A stretch of 64,000 nucleotides of DNA from Patiria pectinifera (lineage: Eukaryota; Echinodermata; Asteroidea; Valvatida; Asterinidae). The position numbers and the translations under genes were made by a program. Location: contig CM057145.1 of assembly GCA_029964075.1 (NCBI GenBank), positions 2,418,001 to 2,482,000 on the forward strand, written 5' to 3'. This document shows positions 35,036 to 47,647 of this stretch, piece after piece. Positions within the stretch are counted from its first letter, which is position 1. Each line of letters opens with the position of its first letter. The notes under the pieces were generated by a model. The model was not told where the DNA came from. It ran no database searches and saw only the letters and a list, made by a program, of their open reading frames with translations.

Positions 35036-38000
35036 TGAACAGGTCCTACCGCCATCACTATCATCATCATCAGCTGCTGGTGGTTCATAATCACTGTCAC
35101 TTCCGGCATCATCATCAGAACTACTAGCTGCACTTGTTTCTCTTGAAGCATCTGCGAAGGGCACTGTTGGACCATCACCATCAAAAGGTGCATCAGTTGT
35201 TTGAGGTTCAGTCTCATTCTTGCTTGAATTATCTGTTTCATCGGAGCCAGCAACCATGGACAACAGTTCTTCAAGGTCTCCACATGGTTGTGCACTGCTT
35301 CCCGCTCCAGGTGCGTCACCACAAACAGAAGCTCTTGGATCAGTCTCAGAAATCTTTGGCTTTATCATTACTCGATCAGTTGTGTGGGTCTGTTTGTGTT
35401 GCTTGAATTCAAACTTCCTTGTAAATTCTTGGTTGCAAACTGGGCATTTGAATTTTGTGACGTTTTTGTGGGTCCGAAGATGTTCTTTCAGGCGGTTGTT
35501 TGTCGGGTAGGTCTTCTTACACTGATTACATTGAAATAGTTTCTTCTCATATGATAGTAGTTTGTGTTGTTTGAGCAACGTTGGAAACTCTTCATTGCAG
35601 AAAGAAAACATTGCAGATACATTAACGGCATCCAGAGTTTCCTTCAACTGACTCTTCTCTTTACCGCTTTGAAGAGGCATTATCACTGTCTTTTCATTCC
35701 GAAGATGTGCCGATTGTTCACCAATCTGCAACCTCACTTCGGTGCTACTACCAGCATCAGTTCCTTGTGATGCATCTATCAATCTTACTTCTGTAGAATT
35801 TGGAGAATCTGCTACTATTGGGAAATCTTGCATCATCACTTCTAGACTTTTAGCATCTGCTGCTTTTGAAGTATCTGAAGCAGGCCCTACTTTATCATCA
35901 CTATCATAAGCCTGTTTGGCTGCTGGAAGTTCAGTGTCGCTGTCATTTGGACTTGCTGCAGCCTTATTTGAACCAGTTGCTCCTGGAGTATCAGCGGCGG
36001 ACACTGTGGGACCACCACCAGCCACAGACGCATCAGTTGTATGAGGTTCAATGGCACCCCTGCTGGAACTCTCTGCACCCTTATCAGAGCCTGCAGCTGA
36101 ACACAATGACTTTGAAGTATCAGCGGAAGGCGCCATTAAACCATCACCACTCTCCGACTCATCACTTGAAAGAGGTTCAATGTCACTCCCGCTTGTACTC
36201 GCAGCAGCCTCATCAGAGCCAGCATCAGAGCACACTGCTCTTGAAGAATTGGCAAGAAACCTTATCTTTGTACCATCCTTGGCATCGGTTGCTCTGGAAG
36301 AAGTTGAAGTGTCTGGCGACCCGAATTCTGTTCCATGATCTGCATCAGATCCTCCTGATGACGCTTGTGAAAGGTTGTCACAATCAGTTACTCTTAAATC
36401 ACTAGGCACCTTTACATCTGTACGATTCTCAGCATCAGCGGCTTTGAAAGGTTCAGGCATGTGCCCTGATTGGTTGACACCATCTGTAGCCACAGCAGTT
36501 GATTTTGGTCCGACATCACTCAGGTCTAAGTTAGCCCCAGTCTCTTCAGATGTAGTGGCTAAATGCAAAGATGATTCTTCACTGACCCCATATAGTTGCC
36601 TACTTGTCCCAGCCAAATCATCACACGTTTTTTTAGAAGACCCAGGATTGCTCCTTATCCTAGTACTGTGGGTCTGTATATGTCGACTGAGCTGCGGTTT
36701 CCTAGCGAATCCTCGTTGGCAGATTGGACATGTTAACTTTCGAATCTTGTCGTCATCTCCAGCTGTCTTTTTGGACACAAGACCAGCATTGTTATCATTG
36801 ATTGACAACTTGACGTCCTTACCTCCATTAGAATCAGTTCCCACTGTAGTATCAGGCAATCCCACTCCTGAACCTTTGTCAGTGTCACCAACTGCTGAAT
36901 CATCCTTTTGTGTAGACTCGATGGGATTTTTGACATGACTCTGAAGTGAGCTTTTGAAGCCATGCATCTGCTCCCCGGAGTGAACACATTCGTGATCAGA
37001 GAGACTTGACTGATCAAAAAATGTTTTCTCACAAACAGTACATGCAAACGTTTCCTCTCCCCTGGACTCCTGCTCTGTTTCACTGACTGAGGAAATCCCT
37101 TTTGCTTGAGCTGCTAGTCTTGTAACTCTAACGCTGGGTGCACCACTTGCCTCAACAGCTGCCAAAATTGTTTTATGGGTCTTGACGTGTTTGCTTAAGT
37201 CAGATTTCATGCGGAAGTTTTTATCACAGTACTGGCACTTGAACTGTCTGAGGTTCGTATGGGCTCGCATGTGGTGCTCTTTGAGGTGGGCTTTCTTGCG
37301 ATACGTTTTATCACACTTATCACAACAATAAGGTCTGTCCTTCATGTGTGTCAACTTGTGCTGCTTGAGCAGGGTGACAGATGAAAACACCTCTTTGCAA
37401 ACTCCACACTTGCTGACGCACTGCGAGTCTAAATTGATACTTGTGCTACCTCCTGCTGTGAGGGAAATGTGTTGACCACATACGTTGTGCCCTTCTGTAA
37501 CTTGTCCAGTGGCTACACCGCTTCCACCAGCAGCTGCTAAAGTCCCACGGTGAGTCTTGGCATGTTGGTTTAAGTCAGCTCTCCTACAGAATTCTTTGTC
37601 ACAATGCCGGCATTTAAATTCTCTGAGGTTCGTGTGGGCTCGGATATGGTGCTCTTTGAGGTGGGCTTTAGTGCGATACATTTTGTCACACTTATCACAA
37701 CAATAAGGTCTGTCCTTCATGTGTGTCAACGTGTGCCTCTTGTACAGGTCGATAGATCGAAACACCTCCTTGCAAACTCCACAAATGCTAAAGCACTGTG
37801 AGTATATATTGACAGTAGTGCTACTTTCTGCTGGGAGGGAACTTTGTTGACTACATTCGCCTTGCCTTTCTGTAACATGTCCAGTGGCCGCACCACTTGC
37901 ACCAGCAGCTGCCGAAATCCCCTTATGGGTCTTCGCATGTTGCTTGAAGTCAGACTTCATGCGAAAGTTTTTATCACAGTACTGGCACTTGAACTGTCTG

Positions 38001-41000
38001 AGGTTCGTGTGGGCTCGCATGTGGTGCTCTTTGAGGTGAGCTTTCTTGCGATACGTTTTATCACACTTATCACAACAATAAGGTTTGTCCTTCATGTGTG
38101 TCAAGTTGTGCCTCTGGAGCAGGTCGATAGATGAAAACACCTCTTTGCAAACTCCACACTTGCTGACGCACTGGGAGTCTAAATTGACACTTGTGCTATC
38201 TTCTGCTGGGAGAGAACTCTGTTGACTCACTTGACTACATTCGCCTTGCCCTTCTGTAACTTGTCCAGTTGCTGCGCCACTTGCACCAGCAGCTGCCGAG
38301 ATCCCCTCATGGGTCTTGGCATGCCTGTTCATGTCAGATCTCCTGCAGAACTCTTTGTCACAATGCTGGCACTTGAATTCTCTGAGGTTCATATGGGCTC
38401 GAATATGGTGCTCTTTGAGGTGGGCTTTAGTGTGAAACATGTTATCGCACTTGTCACACCCATAAGGTCTGTCCTTGCTGTGTGTCAACTTGTGCTGCTT
38501 GAGCAGGGCTAGAGACGAGAACACCTTTTTACATCTACTTACTCCACACTTGATGACAGACGCAGATTCCAAATTGGCACTGGCTTTACCTTGTGCTCCA
38601 TGGGAATTTTGTTGACCACCTACACGTTTGCCTTGCCTTTTCTTCCCTGTTCCAGTGGCCTTTTGGATTTCACCTTCAACAGGTTCATTGTTCTCGTGGA
38701 CTAAAGACACATGAGGCAGGTTCTCATACTTCTCCTTTGATGTACATGCAGCAGCCACAGAAGATGTTGTGGCTTCCGTCTCTGCTGGGAGAGAACTCTG
38801 TTGACTTACTTGACTACATTCGCCTTGCCCTTCTGTAACTTGTCCAGTTGCCGCGCCACTTGCACCAGCAGCTGCCGAGAGCCCCTCATGGGTCTTGGCA
38901 TGCCTGTTCATGTCAGATCTCCTGCAGAACTCTTTGTCACAATGCTGGCACTTGAATTCTCTGAGGTTCATATGGGCTCGAATATGGTGCTCTTTGAGGT
39001 GGGCTTTAGTGTGAAACATGTTATCACACTTGTCACACCCATAAGGTCTGTCCTTGGTGTGTGTCAGCTTGTGCTGCTTAAGCAGGGCTAGAGACGAGAA
39101 CACCTTTTTACATCTACTTACTCCACACTGGATGACAGACGCAGATTCCAAATTGGCACTGGTTTTACCTTGTGCTCCATGGGAACTTTGTTGACCACCT
39201 ACACCTTTGCCTTGCCTTTTCTTCCCTGTTCCAGTGGCCTTTTGGATTTCACCTACAACAGGTTCACTGTTTTCGTGGACTGAAGACACATGAGGCAGGC
39301 TCTCATACATCTCCTTTGATGTACATGCAGCAGCCACAGAAGATGTAGTGGCTTCCGTCTCCCCAAACTTTTCCTGTATGCGAGGACATTCATGCTGTAA
39401 CAGCTTTGTGTAGTGAAGGAAATCCTTTTGACAAAAAAAGCAAGTCAGTGCATTCTCGGTGTCTTCCGCCTGTTGAACGATGGAGCTCTCGCCCGCTTGT
39501 ACAATCTCAGCTGGATTCTCTTCTTGGTGACTTAACTTGTGGTGGTCCAGATGAAGCTTCGTCTGGAAATCTTTCTTGCAGATATTACAGGTGAACAGCT
39601 CAATCCTGTCAACGACAAGCTGCAACATGGGAGTGTTCGCACCCAAAATTTGGTTAGCAGACCTGACGGATGTGCTCCGTATTGAGGCCTGACTGACACC
39701 AGGGCTGTCATCCTGCTTTTCTGTAAAAGGTCCGGGACTGAAGACTTCCCTACAGGACATCTCAATGACGTCGTCATCCACGTCATCAAAAGTGTCATTT
39801 AGTCCAAAATCATTGTCACCATCAGACGATTGGGCATCTGCATCACGGTACACTTTTCTCACATCATTGTGTCTTAAAGTCTCTTGCAATGTACTGAACG
39901 GCTGGGCACTGAGGACCACTCTGGGTACTCTCAAGTTCAAGGTTCTCAGCAAATCCACCTCTCCATTGGCTTCATGCACTTCACTGTTCCTTACGTCATG
40001 CAGGAAACCTTGTATGGCACAGGCAGATTGTCCATGTGAACCTCTTTGTACATTTAACTGACTGTCTGATGACCTACATGTAGGTTCTTGCTGTTCCCAC
40101 AAGGATACAGAAACTTCACCTATGCATGCGTCACTGGGGTTAACAGCTACCGGTACAGGAGTGAGATGCCCAAAATTGGTGGCACTGTTTGATGGCTGTT
40201 CACCAAATGCTGAATTCTTTTTCTTTTTCGTCAGTGCAGCCCTTTGAGTTTCCTGCATTAAAGTCTGTAATTCAGGCTGATGTGATGCTGGAAGACCATC
40301 ACTGCCGACTGGGTAATTTATTACGGATGCATTGTCGGATTGTTTTGCTAATAATGCTCTGCCACTGTCTGGGTTCTTCTGACAGATCTGTTGGTGTCGT
40401 CGAAGACTTTTTGGCTTGGCAAAGTCTTCGCCACAGAAAGGACAAGAATGGGGCTTCCCATTTAAGTGATTCAACATGTGGGCTTTCAACTGGTTAGTGC
40501 TCTTGAAGGATTTCAGACAAACACCACAAAGGTAGGGTCTTTCCATGACGTGTTTGATCCGATGTCTCTGTAAGGTTTTCAGAGAAGGGAAAGTCTTTTG
40601 GCACTCATCGCATACAAAGGGATCAATGCAAGCACTTTGCTTGTGCTGACTGAGGTCTGTTTCTGTCACAAAGGTCTCCTCACATGTATCACACATGAAA
40701 GGCCTTTCCTGGTGCATCTGCTTGTGTTGTCTCATCCGATAGTACGTTTCAAACGAATTACTGCAGATCCCACAGAGGTATTTATCCTTGTCGGATTTTG
40801 AGCCCAATGCCGATGACGGATGAGCAGATCGACCAATGTTCGTAGCTTTAGCATGGGTACGGAGGTGGAGATTAAGCCCTGAAAGTTTCTTGAAGCTTTT
40901 TTGACAGAACTTGCAAGTGTTCTTTCTGGTGGCTTTGTGAGATGACCATTGATGTCTCTGAAGTCTGGATGCTTTTTTGAAGGATCTACTGCAGCTGAGA

Positions 41001-42061
41001 CATTTGTAAAGCTTCTGCACAGCTTTGTGGCTTTCTCTGTGTTTCTGCAATCCCATATGGGTTAGAAACCTCTTGTTGCACGTGCCACAGACGTGCTCTT
41101 CTTTCTTGTGCTCTTGGAGATGCTTCTGCAGTTTCTTGGCTGTGGCAAACATCTTCTTGCAAACGCTACACACGTGGGGTCGGTCCTTATGCGCTTGCCT
41201 GTGTTTTGCAATTGCATAATACGTTGGGAAAGAAATGCCACACTTACTGCAAGGAAAGGTTTTTCTATTCCCAGCATGACATGTATGAGTGGCCATGTGT
41301 CTGGCAAGACCGCTTTTCGCGGCAAAAGCCTTTCCACACTTCTTGCAATCAAAGGGCTTTTCGTTAGTGTGGATCCGTTCATGCTCCAAATGGTGAGTTC
41401 GGGACTTGAAAGTTTTACAGCAGTAAGAGCACACGTAGCCCCTCTTGTGGGTCTTGCTTGAGTCTGAAGCACTGTTACTCTCCTGGCTCTTGGAGTGGCT
41501 GGCAGTTTGATGTTTCAAAAGACTTCGTCGGGTCTTGAAAGCTTCACCGCACGCGTCACAGCTGAATGGATTCTCCTTCATGTGTATCCGAATATGCTTC
41601 TCCAGGTCTGCTTTAGTGTGGAAGGCTTTGTCGCAGACTCTGCAGCTAACAGTATCCGTGTCCAAATGAACTGATCTGTGACTGCAAAGTCTGCTTCGGA
41701 GAGAGAAAGTTTCACCACAGATGCCGCACTTGAATGGTGCTCCTCCTGAAAAAATCTGACTGTTACTGGTTGATTGGCTAGGCACAATGTTCAGAGCGGT
41801 GTCTGGGTCTTTGCTATGCGTCAGTTGGTGTTCTGCACAAGGAACTCCTGTTTGGGAGGAATTGTTGCAAACCACACAGGATGTTTGTTCCTCTTTGATC
41901 AGGAAGTTTTCATCAGAGTTTCCAGCTTCGAGGGGCACCTGCGTAGACTCACTTATCTCCACTGATAGAGTTGTCTTAACTTCAGTAACAGTTGTCAGGT
42001 CCATCTTTGCTTCTCTGATGGAGATAGGGGCAGTCTCCTCTGCTGAATGACCAGTTGCCAT
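35036..42061 (-). CDS. Giant C2H2 zinc-finger protein, C-terminus missing
   Basis: One uninterrupted exon gives 2342 codons from ATG (42059-42061) to the gap. The ATG sits four bases after a 3' splice site (ttttcag/gaacATG, exon start 42065), so at least one upstream exon exists. I count about 36 C2H2 fingers: a run of 15 in residues 110-560, two near 840-900, five three-finger modules near 965-1600, then four or five scattered ones. A few are degenerate (C2HC, such as HKQSAC and HQQIC). Each module has a variant finger with a KCGV.(CK)KEVF start, then CDKCD, then FKCQ.CDK. Linkers are T(H/S)xKDRPY-like rather than TGEKPY. Between 1700 and 2342 are long Ser/Thr/Asp/Ala-rich acidic repeats (SDxxAADTSK...). 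It is probably a nuclear DNA-binding protein. No KRAB, SCAN, BTB or ZAD domain is visible. No orthologue is recognised. Confidence 0.9.
38203..39360 (-). repeat. 579-bp in-frame tandem duplication in the zinc-finger gene
   Basis: 38782-39360 and 38203-38781 are nearly identical at a constant offset of 579 bases (193 codons, residues about 901-1093 and 1094-1286). Each unit carries TEATTSSVAAACTSKE, a GKKRQGK basic patch, three fingers and an AAAGASGAATGQVTEGQG linker. More diverged three-finger modules follow at lower coordinates. Confidence 0.9.
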
Positions 42062-42069
42062 GTTCCTGA

Positions 42070-43690
42070 AAATTAAAAGTACAAATCAATTTTTATAATT
42101 CAGGTTGTGTTGAAGAGCAGTAATCTAGATCACTTTCATAGGGCCTTAGTACCTAGGCATTATTGTGCTGTACCTGAATACACCAATAAAAAGAGCTCAC
42201 AGGCAATCACCTCAATCCCCCCCCCCTTTTCCCCCTTCATTCCACAGGAAAATAAATGACAAATCACAGAAACCTCAAGATTCAGGGAAACAAATTTGTG
42301 ACCATACCATCCTTTTCAAAAGTTCACTGCGCATAAAATGGGGGGGGGGGGAACACCATCATCTTTTTAGTTGGCTGTTCAAAAAATGACAATCATGGGC
42401 ACTATCGGACAACACATGGCGTTCTTCATCCCAGCCCGTTTGCCAACAGGACAATTTTGCCAAAATAGTAATTAAATGGCGGATGTCATGACTCCCCCCC
42501 CTCCCCACATAAACACACACAGTTGTGTTTTACTATACTCTCGAGGACAATGTTTTGTGTTTACCCATGTCTCTATAATATAACACTCTCCCATGGAATA
42601 AGCACAAACATGTACACTCATGATTGAGGACTGCTTTCAACAAAAGACAAGAACAACAAAGGATCTGTTTGTTCTCTCTTTGTCTGTCTGTCCTTGGGTC
42701 TGTCCTTTGTCTTTGTCTATCTGTCCCACCACCCCTCTAGCGACACCTGTGGATGTACATGTCCACCTTCCCCTCCAAACTCACCTTTTTGGCAATTTGT
42801 CCAGACAAACATGACTCCTAACACTCTTGCTTCCTACATGTAGTCCCTCACAACGCCATTTTGACCTGTGTGTATGGTGTACTGAAACAGCAAAGAAATA
42901 GGTTTTACAAGTCACTTAACATGTACATGTAACTAAAGTTGTTTTAACATAAAAACTGGTTCCTCCTTCATGCAAAAGCAAGAGAGGAGAAAATTTATGA
43001 CATCAACAATTGAGGCTTCAAATTGACGTGCGACGTTACCCTAACGAATTCACTTTGAACTACCCGGTACTATGAAATCCAGTGCATTTGACCATTTTAT
43101 TGGTTGAACGTTCACAATTTGCACGTAGGCGTGCGTACTATTACCTGTGTATTTCATGGTCATCAATTCAAAACGCAACCCCACAGCTGCATCATGCAGA
43201 ACGTGCAATGCGCGCCAATGCCCACAATAGGAGTTGTTTACGACTTATTCGCAAGCTGGACACTCCATTACTATATAGCTAGAGGGGTGTTTCGAAAAAC
43301 ATGAAGTGAAATTGTTGAACAAAATCGTTGGAATTTTTTATTTAAGACAGGTTTTGACTTTTGGAGCGAATAGTTTTGATTTTTTGACCAAAACGTTATT
43401 TATGAATGCGTATAAATATGTGTTTGGTTGGTATTTAACACTTTGTTTACGACCAGTTGGAGTCTGCATGCTGATAATTGCCCTCACCTTTGGCTTGGGA
43501 AATATCAGCATCCAGACTCCAACCAGTCTTAAATGGAGTGTTTAAAACCTCCCAAGCACACATGTATTCCCTTATTAAAATGCCTGAAATATCGGTATTG
43601 CCAGGATGAACAGCACCACCTACATGTATTATCAAATAGTGCCCATGATATGTAGCTGCAGCGCACCCTATAATACACGTGTACATGTAC
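42070..43690. other. Upstream intron region of the zinc-finger gene
   Basis: Contains C and G homopolymer tracts (42213, 42342, 42495) and a hairpin at 43438-43541. 43020-43290 weakly resembles the repeat at 1985/4930. No other exon was recognised. The short open frames there have no domain. Confidence 0.4.
43438..43541. repeat. 104-base hairpin (MITE or pre-miRNA-like)
   Basis: gaccagttggagtctgcatg (43451 on) pairs with catccagactccaaccagtc (to 43528) with three mismatches in 26. Outer aacactttgttta pairs with ttaaatggagtgtt. The loop is about 26 bases. Size and pairing would suit a precursor microRNA, but short foldback transposons look the same. Confidence 0.5.
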
Positions 43691-43695
43691 ATGTA

Positions 43696-43890
43696 CAGTC
43701 CAATCTCGTTAGTACAAACTGTGTTGACACAAAATTCTGGTTATAACAAACATAAAGCCTTAGTCCCGACTGTGCATTTATGTGCACAATGAATGGGACT
43801 GATGTTCCTCTTTATACAAAATTCTGATATAACAAACAATTTGGCTACATGTGTAGGTCCGAACGAGTTTGTATAAACGAGACTCGACTG
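43696..43890. mobile_element. pogo/Tigger-like MITE with TA duplication
   Basis: The 195-bp element starts cagtccaatctcgtt.gtacaaac and ends with the inverse gtttgtataaacgagactcgactg, with TA on each side. A sub-repeat acaaaattctg.tataacaaac occurs twice. The ends fit pogo/Tigger-type termini. No transposase is present. Confidence 0.75.
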
Positions 43891-43972
43891 TACATAAATG
43901 AAAATGGTGTCCAGCCCCCCCCCCCTCCCCCAAATCCCCGGGCACAAATACACCTGTCCTTTGCAAACTTAC

Positions 43973-44057
43973 CTGTTGGAAATTCTGCTGACAATCTCCT
44001 GACTGTCTTGCCCCCTTACGTGTACATGTAGATTCTCAAACATAGAAGGAGCAAACT
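43973..44057 (-). CDS. Possible 5' exon of the zinc-finger gene
   Basis: On the - strand the sequence reads ttctttatttttag / 85 bases / caacag-gtaagt, with strong acceptor and donor. It is open in one frame, and its final AG joins G-AAC-ATG of the zinc-finger exon in frame (ISNRN-MATG). An internal ATG (MFENLHVHVRGQDS) would extend the protein by 24 residues or more, but it has a poor Kozak context (T at -3). It could be coding, 5' UTR or chance. No domain is recognised. Confidence 0.4.
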
Positions 44058-44255
44058 CTAAAAATAAAGAACGGAATGTTAGCCTAATCAAAGTGCTCTT
44101 AGATTGGTCTGTCTGATGCTTGCCAGGAAACATTGTAGCCAGAGCCATGCACAAGACTACTTTTCCTGAATTCAAAATGGCAGCCTCAAACAAGGCGTTT
44201 GTAACAAGGATGTTTCCCAAATTGAAGGTGACATCGCTCTTTTCTTCCCAAAGGT

Positions 44256-44722
44256 TAACCCCATAAATGTGGCCAATTTACTGGACTACCTCCGTGAATA
44301 AGGGCCACACTTCCACCAAGTACAAAAACATGTCAAACTTTGTCAAATTTTGATTTTCACATATTTTACGCTTAGTTTGTAGCTTTTTTTGCTTTAGAAG
44401 CATACTCACCCTCTTCATAGGCTAACCAGAAAGTGCTGCCTTTTTCAGATGTCTAATGTTCGTGAAATTTCATGTTGAAATTTTGATACGCAAACATGTG
44501 CAAATGAATCTGGAAATTTCACGAAAATTTCTGAAAAAGGCAGCACTTTCTTATTAGCTTATAAAGAGGGTGAGTATGCGTCTTAAGCAAAAAAAAACCT
44601 ACAAACTAAGCCTAAATGTGAAAATCAAAATTTGACAAAGTTCGACATGTTTTTGTACGTAGTGGAAGTGTGGCCTTTATTTACGGAGGTAGTCCAGTGA
44701 ATTGGCCACATTCATGGGGCTA
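44256..44722. mobile_element. MULE-like foldback with exact 9-bp duplication
   Basis: The 467-bp element has arms of about 220 bp that are inverted copies: taaccccataaatgtggcca at the left and tggccacattcatggggcta at the right. It is flanked by the exact 9-bp repeat CCCAAAGGT (44247-44255, 44723-44731). Long TIRs with a 9-bp duplication point to Mutator-like elements. A single-arm relative is at 30220-30493. There is no ORF of note. Confidence 0.85.
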
Positions 44723-44990
44723 CCCAAAGGTATTAAAAACATAACTACATGTACCACCACTTGTATTTTTACTTCCCATTGAAGCCTACAGGGGCGCATA
44801 AGGCAGTTTGAAGACTGTTTTAGGGGTGAAATCTGACGATTTTGATTGGGGTTACGAGTGAAAATGGTGTAAAAAAAAAGAATTATTAGTAACCGCAATA
44901 GGGCCATCGATCTCGGACTCTACATGTACTATCGTCCCGACTATGTCCAAATGTTAAAAAAGCGATCCGTAGATTCCTAGTTACTCGGAC

Positions 44991-45317
44991 TAGCCTACAC
45001 ACGTCATGCTCCACTGCACTCCCACTCCATATCCGCATAGCCGGCAACAGGGTAGTTGGTTTGGACTTAAAAAATTTTCAGCAACTCCCATTCCTTTTGT
45101 GTTGCTTCGTTCTCAAGCATTTATCAATGGGACTCCCATATCAGCGTAGCCGGCAACACGTAGCCTACACATGTCATGCTCCACTGCACTCCCACTCCAT
45201 ATCCGCATAGCCGGCAACAGGGTAGTTGGTTTGGACTTAGATTGTTTTCAGCAACCCCAATTTCTTTTGTGTTGCTTCATTCTCAAGGAGACCCCTTATC
45301 CGCGTAGCTGGCAATGG
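44991..45317. repeat. Two-unit 170-bp tandem repeat
   Basis: tagcctacac..gtcatgctcc starts at 44991 and again at 45161. Each unit holds ccactccatatccgcatagc, aacagggtagttggtttgga and ttttgtgttgcttc.ttctca. A half-size sub-repeat (gcgtagccggcaac) adds to the structure. Confidence 0.75.
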
Positions 45318-46289
45318 ACTTGAATTTTGAAAGTTGAATTTTTTTTGTTTCTTTTCCAAAGATTCCAAACGTGTAGCCAGAGATTTTAGGGGCGTATTTC
45401 CGAGTGACAGGGTATTCCGCAATTACTCCGAAATGCCAATCACAGGGTGCATATGGTGTGACTCGATTATTGATAATTTGTGGTGTCGGTTCAGTTACCG
45501 GCAATAGCAGTGTAGCACATTCCGCATGCATAGTACAGTTCACTGACCCGACGGCTGTTGGATGTCGTTTAGTACACACTGCATAAAATATCGGTGGTGA
45601 AAGTGAAACATTTTCCATTTCGTTAATTCCAAACTCTCCAATCATGACCATTTTGGTCCCAGTATTTCACATAAATATGATGTGTATGATCTTAATAGGC
45701 CCAGGTAGCTGTAGGGTGGTTCAAAAATCCCTGAAATGGTGAAATTTACGAGACTTTTACTTACCGATCGGAGGTCACAAAAACTTCTTAACCTATTCTG
45801 TCGTCTTTGGTTGTCGATTGAGGGCGCTTTAGTTACAGCGCGGCTGTAGGCCGGCCAGGGTCATGGCAGGGTGCACGAACCAATTATCAACAAAGTTCAG
45901 GGTCAAATAATGCATGCAAGCCGACATCACTGGGGTTTCTCAAACAAAAATATAATCATTGTCTTAACCTTATCTGCCTATTTCTTTTAAATTTTTGGTG
46001 GGTTAGCCATTACATTTTTAAATATTCACAACAAAACATAATCACCTTCCGAAAAGTGGTACTTATAGTAATTCCCAAGACTGCATGCAGCCATTTTACA
46101 AATGGTATCCGTTCACTTTCTCAGGCAAATAGGATCCATTTTTAAACCGTGATTTTATCAAATCTGCTCTCACGTGGAAGCCCAAAACCAGGGAGTTGAT
46201 CCTCAGCTATATTTACACAACAACCTTTTTTTAAGCCAAACGGTATCCTTTTTTAAAAGAAATTGGGGGGGGGGGGGCACTTTTTATGC

Positions 46290-46809
46290 TTAAAGCTATA
46301 GTCCATTTGTAATAAGTGCATTTTGTTCGTTTGAAGCAACAAAAGTGTTCAAAATCTAATGAAGGATACTAAGCAACTAACCTGATGAAGTTTCAGCTAA
46401 GCTTCAGCTGTACATTCCGAGAAAAGCAGCATTCTAAGATCTCAATTTCAAATCAAAAGTTACTGAATCACGTTTTGAATTGTTTTGAATTGCAGCTATA
46501 CGCGGCGCGGCGTCGCGCACCGATCCGACCAATTATAGCAACCGCGCGCGCGTGTGCGTCGTTCTAATACTTGTGCGCGCTGCGCTGAATAACAAAACAG
46601 CTACTAATTTAAATTTTCCTACGGTGCTTCTTAAGAATCACCGTTGGAAATGCCTTCTTTCGTTGATTACTTCAAAATGATAGCTTCCCAGAAAGAATAA
46701 CTTCACAGAGAGTTTAGTTCCCTTACTATCTTTCAACCAAGTTTGTTTTTCAACAGTAATTACGCCAGTTACTTTTCGGATGGATGCAAATGATGGACTA
46801 TAGCTTTAA
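46290..46809. mobile_element. TTAA-flanked element, copy 2 (piggyBac-like MITE)
   Basis: The 520-bp element has ends TTAAAGCTATAGTCCAT and ATGGACTATAGCTTTAA, which are perfect inverses. TTAA on both edges suits the piggyBac target duplication. The body matches 21406-21956 and 57740-57957, including the cgcgcgcg centre. It is non-autonomous. Confidence 0.75.
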
Positions 46810-47647
46810 TCAGCTGACGTAGACATTCTCACTTGAATTAGTTCACTGCACCCTATAAGTTTCATACAAATGTGTACGCGTGAGATCTGATAGCATGAAC
46901 TAATAACTTGGTCAGTTCTTGCGACGTGTTTTGGCTAAATAATGTTTACTTACCCGACTTTTGCACTCTTCGACAAAATGTTAAAGAGAAAAAATGTTGA
47001 ATATTTATCAATTTTTTCTCCGATGAAAGTTTAAAAGCAGTATAAAAAAAAATGAAACACGAGTTGTTGGGTTTAGTTTTGGACTTTATTTTAAAACTCT
47101 GAACAAACGTTTTTATTTGGGGTTGCTTGTACGCCACAAAAAGATACGCCTGAATTTGACAATGCTAGAAAATATGAAGATAAAATATTATACTTATTTT
47201 GAGGATGAAAATCGAAAAAAAGAACTAGCCTAGAAAGCAACTTATGATAGGCTTCCCTATGGCTAATGAACTGAGCGATGTGGTAACAATTCAAATTGAT
47301 GATTGAAACAAAATTTACGCAGTCTGCAAACTGACAAGAATGCATGCAGCACCCACGAAAATGCGGGGTGATTCCAAAAACACATCCAAATTGATACATG
47401 GAGGTCAAGGTAAACGGTCATAAATTACACAAAAATGTTTTTTTTTGTGTCTCAATTGATATTTCCTTTATGTAAATCTTCGCAGCGAATGGTGATAGTG
47501 GCAAATGTTGAGCGAGGTGGTCACTGAAAGTACGAGTTGTGCCTCCCGTTTTGTGTACAGGGGAAACCCTGGCCTCATGAATAAGGGCGTTCATGCTATG
47601 CATGATCACGGAAAAATCATGTAAATTAAAGTCTTTTGTCAGCCCCA

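Noticed and set aside
35134-42050. Many long + strand open frames opposite the zinc-finger exon (for example 35866-36405 and 36375-36938)
   Set aside because: They mirror a long coding exon with strong C2H2 content; they show only antisense repeat patterns and no domains.
45283-45651. 122-codon - strand frame as a separate gene
   Set aside because: No domain, it overlaps the 170-bp tandem repeat, and it has no convincing splice partner; kept only as a comment.
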